Source: Candidatus Desantisiibacteriota bacterium
GTDB taxonomy: Bacteria; UBA9089; CG2-30-40-21
Reading direction: 5' to 3'
Assembly: GCA_016208205.1 (NCBI GenBank)
Contig: JACQYP010000021.1
Coordinates: 1-10,959, forward strand
Length of the DNA: 10,959 nucleotides
Position 1 is the first letter of the stretch. Every line of letters starts with the position of its first letter. Shown here one piece after another: positions 1-5,925 of this stretch. Made by a program: the position numbers and the translations under genes. The notes under the pieces are model-generated. The model was not told the DNA's origin, did not search any database, and worked only from the letters and a program-made list of their open reading frames with translations.

Positions 1-74
1 CGATAATCCGTTGCTTTCTCTCATGCCTAAAAAAACCTAAAATAAATCTTGCTTTCATTTTACCAGACTATAGC

Positions 75-507
75 TTATTCTAATTGAAGAAAATTATGTT
101 TCCGGCTGAAGCAGAACAACTTTGTCCATGCTTCGCTGAATTTCTTGGCTTCCTCGCTAATTTCAATTTGATACGAATTATCATGTTTGCAAATCCAAAC
201 TTCTTTATGATCAATAATTTCTTCTTTCCAATCATACTCCTCAATATATTGTTCAAAGGTTTTTAAATTTCGAGCGATTTTGTTGTTTATGTTTATGATA
301 GTAGGACTCGTTTTATTCCCAACGGTTATATCGCCACCAGCAGATATTGAACTGCCTGCTTTTATAAAAGGGGCAGAATTTTTGTGTTTATCAGGAAAAA
401 ATATTTTCTTATTAAAAAAACCGATTATTGAAATGATAACCGTAGCAATGAAAATGGCAATTGAGACAATAGCTTGGTGATTTTCTAATTGGAAAAAATT
501 TATTCAT
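75..507 (-). pseudogene. Small membrane-anchored protein of unknown function, frameshifted at its 5' end
   Basis: I do not recognise this family. The minus-strand frame is open from 503 down to the stop at 75-77 but has no ATG in frame. An ATG at 505-507, preceded by GAGGT about 8 bases upstream, is one base out of phase. Dropping one T from the T6 run (A6 at 493-498 on the plus strand) joins them into a 143-residue protein starting MNKFFQLENH. It would have one membrane helix at about residues 11-31, a glycine/serine-rich turn region at about 50-65 (AGSSISAGGDITVG), then a charged soluble part ending WTKLFCFSRKHNFLQLE. Codon use and composition look coding throughout. Either a real frameshift, a sequencing error in a homopolymer, or slippage on T6 explains the break. 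The next gene upstream on the same strand is the MORN-repeat protein, about 180 bases away. Confidence 0.65.
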
Positions 508-610
508 AATTTTAGACCTCGTAAATTCATGTGAAAATTTTTAGTGGTGTCCCACGACAACTTAAAATGCAACTCTAACCTTCCGAAATATAAGGTGAGA
601 TGCGACCACA

Positions 611-638
611 AAGGAGGGAACTAAGAATATCCCTTCTT
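611..638. repeat. Weak hairpin downstream of the MORN-repeat gene
   Basis: AAGGAGGGA at 611-619 pairs with TCCCTTCTT at 630-638 (one mismatch, 11-base loop). It lies about 50 bases beyond the stop of the MORN-repeat gene and could end its transcript, but the T run after it on the minus strand is short. Terminator function is only a guess. Confidence 0.25.
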
Positions 639-685
639 TTGAACCATACCACAATTTCAAGTAGTGTCCGATGCATGATTTGTTA

Positions 686-1477
686 CTACCGCACCTTTTT
701 TTGTTTCTCCCTTTTTTTGCATACAGTTTCCTGTAGACCCTCCATCATGCTTGAAGGTTCAATAACAGACCATTCAGAACGATTATCATCCCAAGAGGAT
801 AATACATTTCCATCATCACTATGGTCAATACTTGATAATACCCTATACATATTTTTTGAGCAATCTATTTCATCTAATGAATTTTGATAACCATAATCCT
901 CGCTCCCTTTCTCAGGTATTTTCATTATCCATACCCTGATAATATTGCCAGAGAGATAGGATAGAGTTTTGGTATCTATATACCAATAGCCTCCTGATAC
1001 ATCATTACCAATAAACTCCCATCTTTTATCTATAAACATACCATTTGGACCATATTCTTTTGTTTCAATCAGCTTATCATCTTTGTAATTCGATTCTGCC
1101 CGCAAATTCCCATTTTTATAGTAACCCTTGCATATACCCTCCAACTTACCATCTTTGTAGTTCCATTTCAACCACAAATTCCCATTTTCATCGTACCACT
1201 TTTTTATACCTTCCAGCTTACCATCTTTGAAGTTCCATTCTTCCTGTAACTTCCCACTTTTATAATATCCCTTAACCATCCCATCGGAAATTTTACCAAT
1301 TGTTTTTACAACTGTCTCATTTTTATCAAGTATCTCCCTTGCCACTTCCTTCCCATTGACATAATAAACCACTGCATTTGTTTTACCATCAGATAGTATT
1401 ATAGTTTTTCCTACCGTTTCGGCAAAAAGAAAGGTTGGCATTAACATTAACAAGAAAAACATTGCATTCTTCATCAT
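686..1477 (-). CDS. Secreted MORN-2 (YwqK-like) repeat protein with C-terminal adhesin-E-like domain
   Basis: 263 residues. A signal peptide is visible (MMKN, then hydrophobic residues to FLFA, likely cut near residue 19-20), so the protein is probably exported. Residues about 30-145 hold MORN-2/YwqK-type repeats of 23-24 residues, clearest at 70-93, 94-117 and 118-140, with the pattern xYYxxGxLxxxWNYKDGKLEGxxK. Residues about 151-253 resemble the surface-adhesin protein E domain: W153, a YWYID motif, IIRVWIMK, a DC pair near 205, WSVIEPSS and a final VC. The two conserved cysteines could form a disulfide. YwqK family members are labelled antitoxins in some databases, but nothing here supports that for a secreted protein. 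The start is supported by GAGGAGG about 8 bases upstream; M2 is an equal alternative. The adhesin-E match is from memory of its pattern and is less sure than the repeats. Confidence 0.85.
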   Translation of the reverse strand: MMKNAMFFLLMLMPTFLFAETVGKTIILSDGKTNAVVYYVNGKEVAREILDKNETVVKTIGKISDGMVKGYYKSGKLQEEWNFKDGKLEGIKKWYDENGNLWLKWNYKDGKLEGICKGYYKNGNLRAESNYKDDKLIETKEYGPNGMFIDKRWEFIGNDVSGGYWYIDTKTLSYLSGNIIRVWIMKIPEKGSEDYGYQNSLDEIDCSKNMYRVLSSIDHSDDGNVLSSWDDNRSEWSVIEPSSMMEGLQETVCKKREKQKKVR

Positions 1478-1498
1478 TTTAACAACCTCCTCATATAA

Positions 1499-1593
1499 TT
1501 GTTTGTAGTAACCGCATCCCCGATCGGGTCGAGGACAAGTTTATGCGGTTGTTTGTCTTAACTCCACCCGCTAAAGCGGGTTACTACGAACAA
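1499..1593. repeat. Compound palindromic element upstream of the MORN-repeat gene
   Basis: Outer arms TTGTTTGTAGTAACCGC (1499-1515) and its near-complement at 1576-1593 enclose a second pair, AACCGCAT (1510-1517) with ATGCGGTT (1543-1550), and a small perfect hairpin ACCCGCT-AA-AGCGGGT (1566-1581). It ends about 8 bases before the ribosome binding site of the MORN-repeat gene, so it would form much of that mRNA's leader or contain its promoter. It looks like a short non-coding dispersed element; I cannot see other copies in the window. Confidence 0.6.
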
Positions 1594-1821
1594 TACCTCC
1601 TTGTACATTTTAGCATTGGTAGCCGCAATTGCCAGCTAAAGCAAGCAATAACATCGCCCCTTTCTTGCAAAGCAAATTCTACATTCAAGGTTTAGGCATG
1701 ATTCAAAACTGTTTACCACAGGGTTGCAAAGACACAGAGAATTACATCCCCCTAACCCCCTTTTCTAAGGTGGAATTAGAGAAATACAATCCTCTCTTGA
1801 GAAGGGTGGCTGCTAAGAATG

Positions 1822-1844
1822 TAGGTGCAAGACCTGCCCCTACG
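1822..1844. repeat. Short palindrome, GTAGGGGCA family, copy 1
   Basis: Begins GTAGGTGCA and ends TGCCCCTAC around a five-base centre, so it is a near-perfect inverted repeat. It shares the GTAGGGGCA end sequence with the copies at 1998, 2087 and 2141. Confidence 0.6.
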
Positions 1845-1997
1845 AGGAGGGCGTGTAATTTTCCACTTACCCACTCAGTTTATTATCCTGATTTGTTCCA
1901 TGCCGGAAAATGTAATCATTGCATGCTTTAAGCCTCTTCATAGAACATCCTCAATTATACCACAAAACTCATCATATTGCAATAGAAAGAATTAGAA

Positions 1998-2022
1998 GGG
2001 CAACCGCAAGGGTTGCCCCTAC
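1998..2022. repeat. Short palindrome, GTAGGGGCA family, copy 2
   Basis: GGGCAACC (1998-2005) pairs perfectly with GGTTGCCC (2011-2018) across GCAAG, followed by CTAC. On the minus strand it reads GTAGGGGCAACC at its start. Confidence 0.65.
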
Positions 2023-2086
2023 GCACATTGTAAAATTTCACCTGCAAAATCAAATGACACAATAAACCCTAAAACATCATATTGCC

Positions 2087-2111
2087 GTAGGGGCAGGTCT
2101 CGCACCTGCCC
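2087..2111. repeat. Short palindrome, GTAGGGGCA family, copy 3
   Basis: GTA is followed by GGGGCAGGT and its complement ACCTGCCC: a perfect 8-bp stem (2091-2098 with 2104-2111) with a 5-base loop. It is in the opposite orientation to copy 2. Confidence 0.65.
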
Positions 2112-2140
2112 TCTTTCCCTATTCTGTGCAACCGCAATGA

Positions 2141-2166
2141 GGGCAACCGCAAGGGTTTGCCTCTAC
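2141..2166. repeat. Short palindrome, GTAGGGGCA family, copy 4
   Basis: GGGCAACC, GCAAG, then GGTTTGCCTCTAC: the same as copy 2 apart from one extra T and one C-to-T change. It lies only 30 bases from copy 3. Confidence 0.55.
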
Positions 2167-2303
2167 AATCGTATAATGCCTTCCTCAAACAGACAGAATT
2201 CATGGAGTTTTTGACGCAACAACTACTTGGGAATGTAACTATTCAGCCACGAATTAACACTAATGGACACGAATGAGAAGAAAATCTCGTATAATATCCC
2301 CAT

Positions 2304-2519
2304 GTAACTACTCAGCAAGGGGAATTTACCACGAAGAAACAGAGAAGAATTTAGCCGCAGATTACGCAGATTACGCAGATTGTTAGAGAAAGAATATAAT
2401 TATGTCGTGCTTTCGTGATAATCTTTTCCCTCTTTTCCTTATTAATCTGCGTAATCTGCGTAATCTGCGGCTAATCTTATGTTTGATTCTGTGGTGAATT
2501 CCTTTGCCTGAGTAGTTAC
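2304..2519. repeat. 216-bp imperfect inverted repeat (MITE-like), ends GTAACTACTCAG
   Basis: The left arm (2304-2381) and the right arm (2444-2519) are reverse complements over about 76 positions with a few gaps and mismatches. Both begin GTAACTACTCAG, pass a CCAC(A/G)AA stretch and end in three tandem GCAGATTAC-type units. The 62-base centre (2382-2443) is unpaired. A third, slightly altered end (GTAACTATTCAG) lies at 2235-2246 in direct orientation. No open frame is present, so this is a non-coding palindromic element or two repeats inserted head to head. Confidence 0.75.
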
Positions 2520-2904
2520 GATTCCATAATATAATATCAAAAGCAGCTTAATTTCTGGGAGAGGAAAAAGATGAGTGGAAAGGAGTTAGTAACCGTTCAC
2601 AGTGGATAGATACAAAAGAACAGCTCTTATGCCCGTGGAGACCGAAAGGAAGGGTTCGGACACCTGAGGGGGAGATTCCTGCATACGCAGGAATGACAGC
2701 AATATACGGTGTCAGTTCAACCCCAATCCCTCTCTCTATACTTTAGTGTGGTCAAAGCAATAAACCTTCTTCATAGAACCTGAAGGGCGATTATCTACTG
2801 TATTTCACATAGAACCCAAAAAATATGCTCTGTGGTAAATTTCAACTGCACAGGTCGAAAATAATTTCCTCTACCGTTCACTGACCAATGCCTAATAAAA
2901 ACTG

Positions 2905-3312
2905 TCAATCCTCTCTCAACTTTCTAATCGTCTCTGCCACCTGTTTCAGTCTTGCCTCAAATGCGGCATCAACAGCATTAATTACTGTTCCTGTCCATTG
3001 GGGCTTGGTTCTGGCCAATTCTGTAAGTTTGATGAGTTCATTTAGGGCAGCTTTTATGTCTCTGCCAAGCATTCTGACATCTCCGGTGATTGCAGTAATT
3101 GCAGGTAGGGTTTCCCTTTTCAGCTCATTCGTTACATCCCCTACCTTTTCTATAAACTCTATGGCTTCATGCAGTTTATCCGGATAGGTAGACATATAAT
3201 GCCTGACCTTTCTTAACTGGATCAATTCCCACCAGAAAAAGGTAATCATCAACCCCCAGACTACTGATACCACTAAAATGATAGAAAGTAAAACTATTAA
3301 CAAGATATCCAT
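2905..3312 (-). CDS. Small single-pass membrane protein with helical cytoplasmic tail
   Basis: 135 residues from the ATG at 3312. This start is chosen because AGGAGGT lies about 9 bases upstream and the protein then begins directly with a membrane helix (MDILLIVLLSIILVVSVVWG, about residues 3-28). A longer frame reaching 3429 would translate a dispersed CACAAAGGCAC repeat and is unlikely. Residues about 44-100 are a regular amphipathic helix (KLHEAIEFIEKVGDVTNELK..), followed by a second helical stretch ending in KLRED. This layout recalls DUF948-like membrane proteins, but I cannot confirm the family. It follows the 109-residue conserved gene on the same strand with a 113-base gap, so membership in one transcript is possible but unproven. 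Confidence 0.75.
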   Translation of the reverse strand: MDILLIVLLSIILVVSVVWGLMITFFWWELIQLRKVRHYMSTYPDKLHEAIEFIEKVGDVTNELKRETLPAITAITGDVRMLGRDIKAALNELIKLTELARTKPQWTGTVINAVDAAFEARLKQVAETIRKLRED

Positions 3313-3395
3313 GATGTCAATACCTCCTGATTTGTATTTGAGACAGATAGGTACACAGGCAGAGCCTATCCTACTTGTTGTTGCTTCCGGTGTTT

Positions 3396-3423
3396 TCTTT
3401 GTGCATTTGTGCCTTTGTGGCGT
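3396..3423. repeat. CCACAAAGGCACAAATGCACAAAG-type dispersed repeat
   Basis: On the minus strand the bases read CGCCACAAAGGCACAAATGC and continue in the same rhythm. Related phrases occur at about 1717-1740 and 2328-2347. It lies between two genes and argues against extending the 2905-3312 gene upstream. Confidence 0.5.
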
Positions 3424-3425
3424 AT

Positions 3426-3755
3426 TCAACCTGCTCGTGCCAAATAATTAAAGGCAAGAAAATAATTTTGCCATAATTGATCCGTAGAGCCATATTCATT
3501 ATCAAAAGCAAAATAATCAGCCAGAACCTCATAAACACGGGTTAATTCTCTGAGCCGTTTTTTATTTTTTTGATCAGAAATAGTTAAATGCAGCAGTTCT
3601 AATGCTCGTTCAAAAGCCTGCCGGCTATATTCAAGATTATTTTTATTTTTCCAGTTAATGGTTCGATTTATCTCACTTCCGATATTAGCCATTTGACACG
3701 GAAATGAAAGTTCAAACCATTTACCATTAGCCAGATCTTTGTGTTGGTAACTCAT
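3426..3755 (-). CDS. Conserved small protein of unknown function, coupled to the DUF5674 gene
   Basis: 109 residues, acidic-basic mixed, no signal peptide and no membrane helix. Conserved-looking blocks are KDLANGKWFELSFPCQMANI, GSEINRTINWKN, SRQAFERALELLHLTI and RVYEVLADYF with NEYGSTDQLWQNYFLAFNY. I recognise this block pattern as a small protein found in many bacterial and candidate-phylum genomes, but I know no function or family name. It is all-helical by inspection and probably cytoplasmic. Its ATG overlaps the stop of the DUF5674 gene (ATGA at 3752-3755), so the two are translationally coupled and probably act together. Confidence 0.85.
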   Translation of the reverse strand: MSYQHKDLANGKWFELSFPCQMANIGSEINRTINWKNKNNLEYSRQAFERALELLHLTISDQKNKKRLRELTRVYEVLADYFAFDNEYGSTDQLWQNYFLAFNYLARAG

Positions 3756-4093
3756 TTTCCCACCAATTTATCGACTATAATCTTTATTATTTGTCTAATT
3801 TTTGGATCATCTACCCCTCTACTGCGATTATTTTGAGAAGGTCTGAGATTAATCATTGAATCAAATTCAATAAAGTCATCTCCCTCAAGTTCTGTATATA
3901 AATTAATACCCCAGAGATTGTTCTGCTTTGACCCATTCTCCAAAAGCAAAGCCTCTTCATCAGAATGAAGCTCAGCATCAATTACCATAATCTCATTCTC
4001 AATGTCAACAACAGCCTTGACGAGATTACCAAACCCATTGGCAGCTATTTCCCTTAATTCTTTAAGTTCTATTCTTTCACTTATAATTTTCAT
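3752..4093 (-). CDS. DUF5674 family protein
   Basis: 113 residues. The sequence matches what I know of the DUF5674 family: KAVVDIENEIMVIDAELHSD, then EALLLENGSKQNNLWGINLY, EFDSMINLRPSQNNRSRGV and DDPKIRQIIKIIVDKL. The family is small, cytoplasmic and has no known function. The conserved N-R-P-S-Q-x-N-R-S-R-G block could be a ligand- or nucleic-acid-binding loop, which is only a guess. The start has AGGTA close upstream. It overlaps the following 109-residue gene by 4 bases and begins about 70 bases after the end of the recO tail. Confidence 0.85.
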   Translation of the reverse strand: MKIISERIELKELREIAANGFGNLVKAVVDIENEIMVIDAELHSDEEALLLENGSKQNNLWGINLYTELEGDDFIEFDSMINLRPSQNNRSRGVDDPKIRQIIKIIVDKLVGK

Positions 4094-4140
4094 TTTACCT
4101 GCTTTTCTTCTATTTTTGAGATATTTGGTGGTGTTTTATT

Positions 4141-4167
4141 TGTAACTGTCCACCGTAAACAGTTACA
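4141..4167. repeat. Perfect 9-bp inverted repeat at the recO tail stop
   Basis: TGTAACTGT (4141-4149) and ACAGTTACA (4159-4167) pair perfectly around a 9-base loop. The right arm contains the TAA that ends the recO tail frame (4163-4165). No T run follows on the minus strand, so it is not a standard terminator. Its ends resemble other GTAAC..GTTAC phrases in the window. Confidence 0.55.
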
Positions 4168-4342
4168 GTAATCCCTCAATAAACCCAATCGATTTCATGG
4201 GAAATGCCAGATATTGACTAAGAAAATAAAGCGTAAATTCCTTCATTTCCTCCATTAATTGAGCCGAAACAGGATATTCTTGCAATCCTTCTACTTTCTC
4301 AGAGATTAATCTTTTTGTTAATTCAATTACATCATACGGTAC
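4163..4342 (-). pseudogene. recO: Detached C-terminal tail of RecO in a different frame
   Basis: After the stop of the main recO frame at 4327-4329, a shifted frame is open from 4342 down to a TAA at 4163-4165. Its last part (MEEMKEFTLYFLSQYLAFPM, then KSIGFIEGLL) matches the end of RecO proteins, where a helix is followed by a conserved K-S-x-x-F-L. It has no ATG near its beginning and no ribosome binding site of its own there, so it is a remnant of the interrupted gene rather than a separate one. The Cys-x-x-Cys zinc-finger region usually found just before this segment is missing from both frames. Confidence 0.65.
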
Positions 4343-4785
4343 CTAAATCCAAGCATACAAAGCAGCTTGAAACAAAAGGAATAAAGGATAATCCCTCCTG
4401 TTTCGTGTTCAAGCCAGGTTAAGTATTTCAGAATAAGCCTGAATATCCTCTCATCCTGATGCGTGCCATTTATCAGGTGTTCTATCAACTCCAGGAGGAA
4501 TGAGCCATATACTATCCTTTCCAGATTCTCCCGTATCCCTTGAAACGATTTTACAATCTCGGTTTGTGAGATTGTTTTCAGCTCATTCTTCTCGTCTCCA
4601 TGAAACATAACCTTGATACATGTAAAAGGCATGGTGCTTGAGCCAAACCTGGTGTTCAGCCTTTTAACACCCTTAGCCACCCCCCTTATTTTTCCAAATT
4701 CCATGGTATAAAGGGAGACAATCCTGTCGCTTTCACCCAGGTCCCATGTTCGCAACACAATCGCATTTGCCTTGTATAATGGCAT
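4327..4785 (-). CDS. recO: DNA repair protein RecO, truncated
   Basis: 152 residues, against about 240-260 for the family. RecO helps load RecA at gaps and breaks in the RecF pathway. The N-terminal OB-fold is intact (MPLYKANAIVLRTWDLGESD, then YTMEFGKIRGVAKGVKR), followed by the start of the helical domain (ENLERIVYGSFLLELIEHLI) up to LLCMLGFRYRMM and a stop. Most of the C-terminal domain is lost; its last helix survives in another frame (4163-4342). Total length from start to tail end is about 207 codons, so roughly 35-45 codons are deleted as well as the frame shifted. GGAGG lies 5-6 bases before the ATG. Whether the short product is functional is unknown. Its position at the end of a yqfF-ybeY-dgkA-type cluster fits RecO. 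Confidence 0.85.
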   Translation of the reverse strand: MPLYKANAIVLRTWDLGESDRIVSLYTMEFGKIRGVAKGVKRLNTRFGSSTMPFTCIKVMFHGDEKNELKTISQTEIVKSFQGIRENLERIVYGSFLLELIEHLINGTHQDERIFRLILKYLTWLEHETGGIILYSFCFKLLCMLGFRYRMM

Positions 4786-4797
4786 AGTTCCTCCAAA

Positions 4798-4892
4798 GGG
4801 AAAGTAAAAGGTAAAAAGGAAAAGGGAAAAGGGGAAATAGTTTGAGGTTAATTCTTGTTCCTTACTTTTTCCTTTTTACCTTTTACTTTCCC
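4798..4892. repeat. Perfect 26-bp inverted repeat between corA and recO
   Basis: A purine-rich arm at 4798-4823 beginning GGGAAAGTAAAAGG pairs perfectly with a pyrimidine arm at 4867-4892; the loop is 43 bases. It fills most of the 112-base gap, leaving only the recO ribosome binding site outside. Transcribed from corA toward recO it would form a long A/G:U/C hairpin, which could end or attenuate transcription into recO or stabilise the corA mRNA. Confidence 0.7.
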
Positions 4893-4897
4893 TCCCT

Positions 4898-5866
4898 TCA
4901 TATCCATTTCTTATGCTTAAAAAACATAAATAGTCCAGCAGTTGTCCCAAGCATTAATGTCCAGACAATAATTAACCCATGTGATCCTGCTGCAAACTCC
5001 GGCATAGGGATATTCATCCCATAATAACTCGTGATTAGGGTTAATGGCATCACGAATGTTGAAATAATCGTCAACACCTTTATTATAGCATTTAATTTCG
5101 TAGATGTTCCAGAGAGGTATACCTCTAAGGTATTGGTTAATAACTCCCGATACATGTCAAGCATATCCCCTACCCTGAGCAGATGGTCATAGACATCCCT
5201 GAAATATACAAGATGTTTGTGTTCAATAAAAGGGATATCCCCTCTTGAAAGCCGGGAAATAATCGTTCGTTGAGGGATAATAACCTTACGCATAGAAAGG
5301 ATAACTCGTTTTAGATGCAGGAGACGTTCCATATTCTCTTGTGTTGGATCTGCCAATACATCCTCTTCAATCTGTTCTATCTGGTCGTCTATTTGTTCTG
5401 CTAATGGGAAATAACCATCCACGATTCTGTCAAGGATAGCATGAAAAAGAATATCCATGCCTTTAGTCAGGGCAAGAGGATTTTGCTTTATCTTTTCTTT
5501 AACTACATTTATTGCCACAGATGGTTGTTCATGAACTGTAAGCACAAAATTTTTACCCAAAAAGGTATTTATCTCAAACATTTCCATATCATCTTCAATG
5601 CTTGCCCGATTAATAATCCCATGAACCGTGATAAAACAATATGTCTCGAAATCTTCTATCTTGGGCAGATTTTGTGGAAAGATACAATCCTCAATGGAAA
5701 GCTCGTGGAATCCAAACTCCTGTAAGATAGCTACATCCTTATCGTCTGTGTCTTCTATGTCAATCCACAAAAAGCATTTCTCATCCTTCAAAACATCCCT
5801 TATGCTTATCCTTTCATATTCAGTAATAATCTTGTTGTCTGAAACAAGAAAACAGCAATTTAGCAT
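4898..5866 (-). CDS. corA: CorA-type magnesium/cobalt transporter
   Basis: 322 residues from the ATG at 5866, chosen because GGAGG ends 5 bases upstream; an in-frame TTG at 5878 overlaps that site and is unlikely. CorA forms a pentameric channel in the inner membrane that takes up Mg2+ and also Co2+ or Ni2+. The N-terminal cytoplasmic alpha/beta domain (about 1-150) has the CorA-like LWIDIEDTDDKD and FGFHELSIEDC segments. A long helix follows, and two C-terminal membrane helices flank the signature Y-G-M-N at 282-285, followed by PMPE. The end is lysine-rich (KHKKW). Length and all family marks are normal. It lies downstream of two CNNM/CorC genes, which fits a divalent-cation group. Confidence 0.95.
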   Translation of the reverse strand: MLNCCFLVSDNKIITEYERISIRDVLKDEKCFLWIDIEDTDDKDVAILQEFGFHELSIEDCIFPQNLPKIEDFETYCFITVHGIINRASIEDDMEMFEINTFLGKNFVLTVHEQPSVAINVVKEKIKQNPLALTKGMDILFHAILDRIVDGYFPLAEQIDDQIEQIEEDVLADPTQENMERLLHLKRVILSMRKVIIPQRTIISRLSRGDIPFIEHKHLVYFRDVYDHLLRVGDMLDMYRELLTNTLEVYLSGTSTKLNAIIKVLTIISTFVMPLTLITSYYGMNIPMPEFAAGSHGLIIVWTLMLGTTAGLFMFFKHKKWI

Positions 5867-5879
5867 CTCAGCCTCCAAG

Positions 5880-5925
5880 AAAAAGTAGAATTATCAATTA
5901 TTAATAATTGATAATTCTACTTTTT
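5880..5925. repeat. Perfect 22-bp palindrome over the end of the second CNNM gene
   Basis: Arms 5880-5901 and 5904-5925 are perfect complements (AAAAAGTAGAATTATC... and back), with only two bases at the centre. The stop codon of the upstream gene (5917-5919) lies inside the right arm, and the minus-strand copy ends in TTTTT just before the corA ribosome binding site. It could act as a weak AT-rich terminator or mRNA end-protector; it may equally be a dispersed palindromic element. Confidence 0.7.

Larger units (their letters stand above)
1594..2904. other. Repeat-rich intergenic region without a convincing gene
   Basis: Both strands were read. The few open frames are short and run across repeats. 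The region holds four GTAGGGGCA-type palindromes (1822-2166), phrases such as CCACAGGGTTGCAAAGACA (about 1717-1735), a long inverted repeat (2304-2519), and a palindromic ATTCCTGCATACGCAGGAAT at 2675-2694. A frame open at 2552-2746 on the plus strand (64 codons) has no upstream ATG and no recognisable product; its second half is the 2675-2694 palindrome. I see no tRNA, no CRISPR and no transposase. Confidence 0.7.

Noticed and set aside
1629..1931. Plus-strand open frame of 100 codons
   Set aside because: It reads straight through a CCACAGGGTTGC repeat and a GTAGGGGCA palindrome, with no binding site and no recognisable product.
1822..2166. Possible CRISPR array
   Set aside because: Repeats face both ways, vary in stem sequence and have irregular gaps (153, 64 and 29 bases); there is no cas gene.
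2589..2605. GTAACCGTTCACAGTGG phrase as an operator site
   Set aside because: It resembles other GTAAC/GTTCAC repeat phrases in the window (4141-4167, 2870-2885) and has no gene placed to be controlled by it.
2552..2746. Plus-strand open frame of 64 codons, with a run reading QWIDTKEQLLCPWRPKGRV
   Set aside because: It looks faintly protein-like but has no start codon upstream, ends in a palindromic repeat, and I cannot match it to any family. It might be a relic, but support is too weak.
3313..3429. N-terminal extension of the small membrane protein to 3429
   Set aside because: The extension translates a CACAAAGGCAC dispersed repeat; a strong ribosome binding site marks the ATG at 3312.
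5867..5878. TTG start for corA, four codons upstream
   Set aside because: It would place the GGAGG site inside the gene; the ATG at 5866 has that site at normal spacing.
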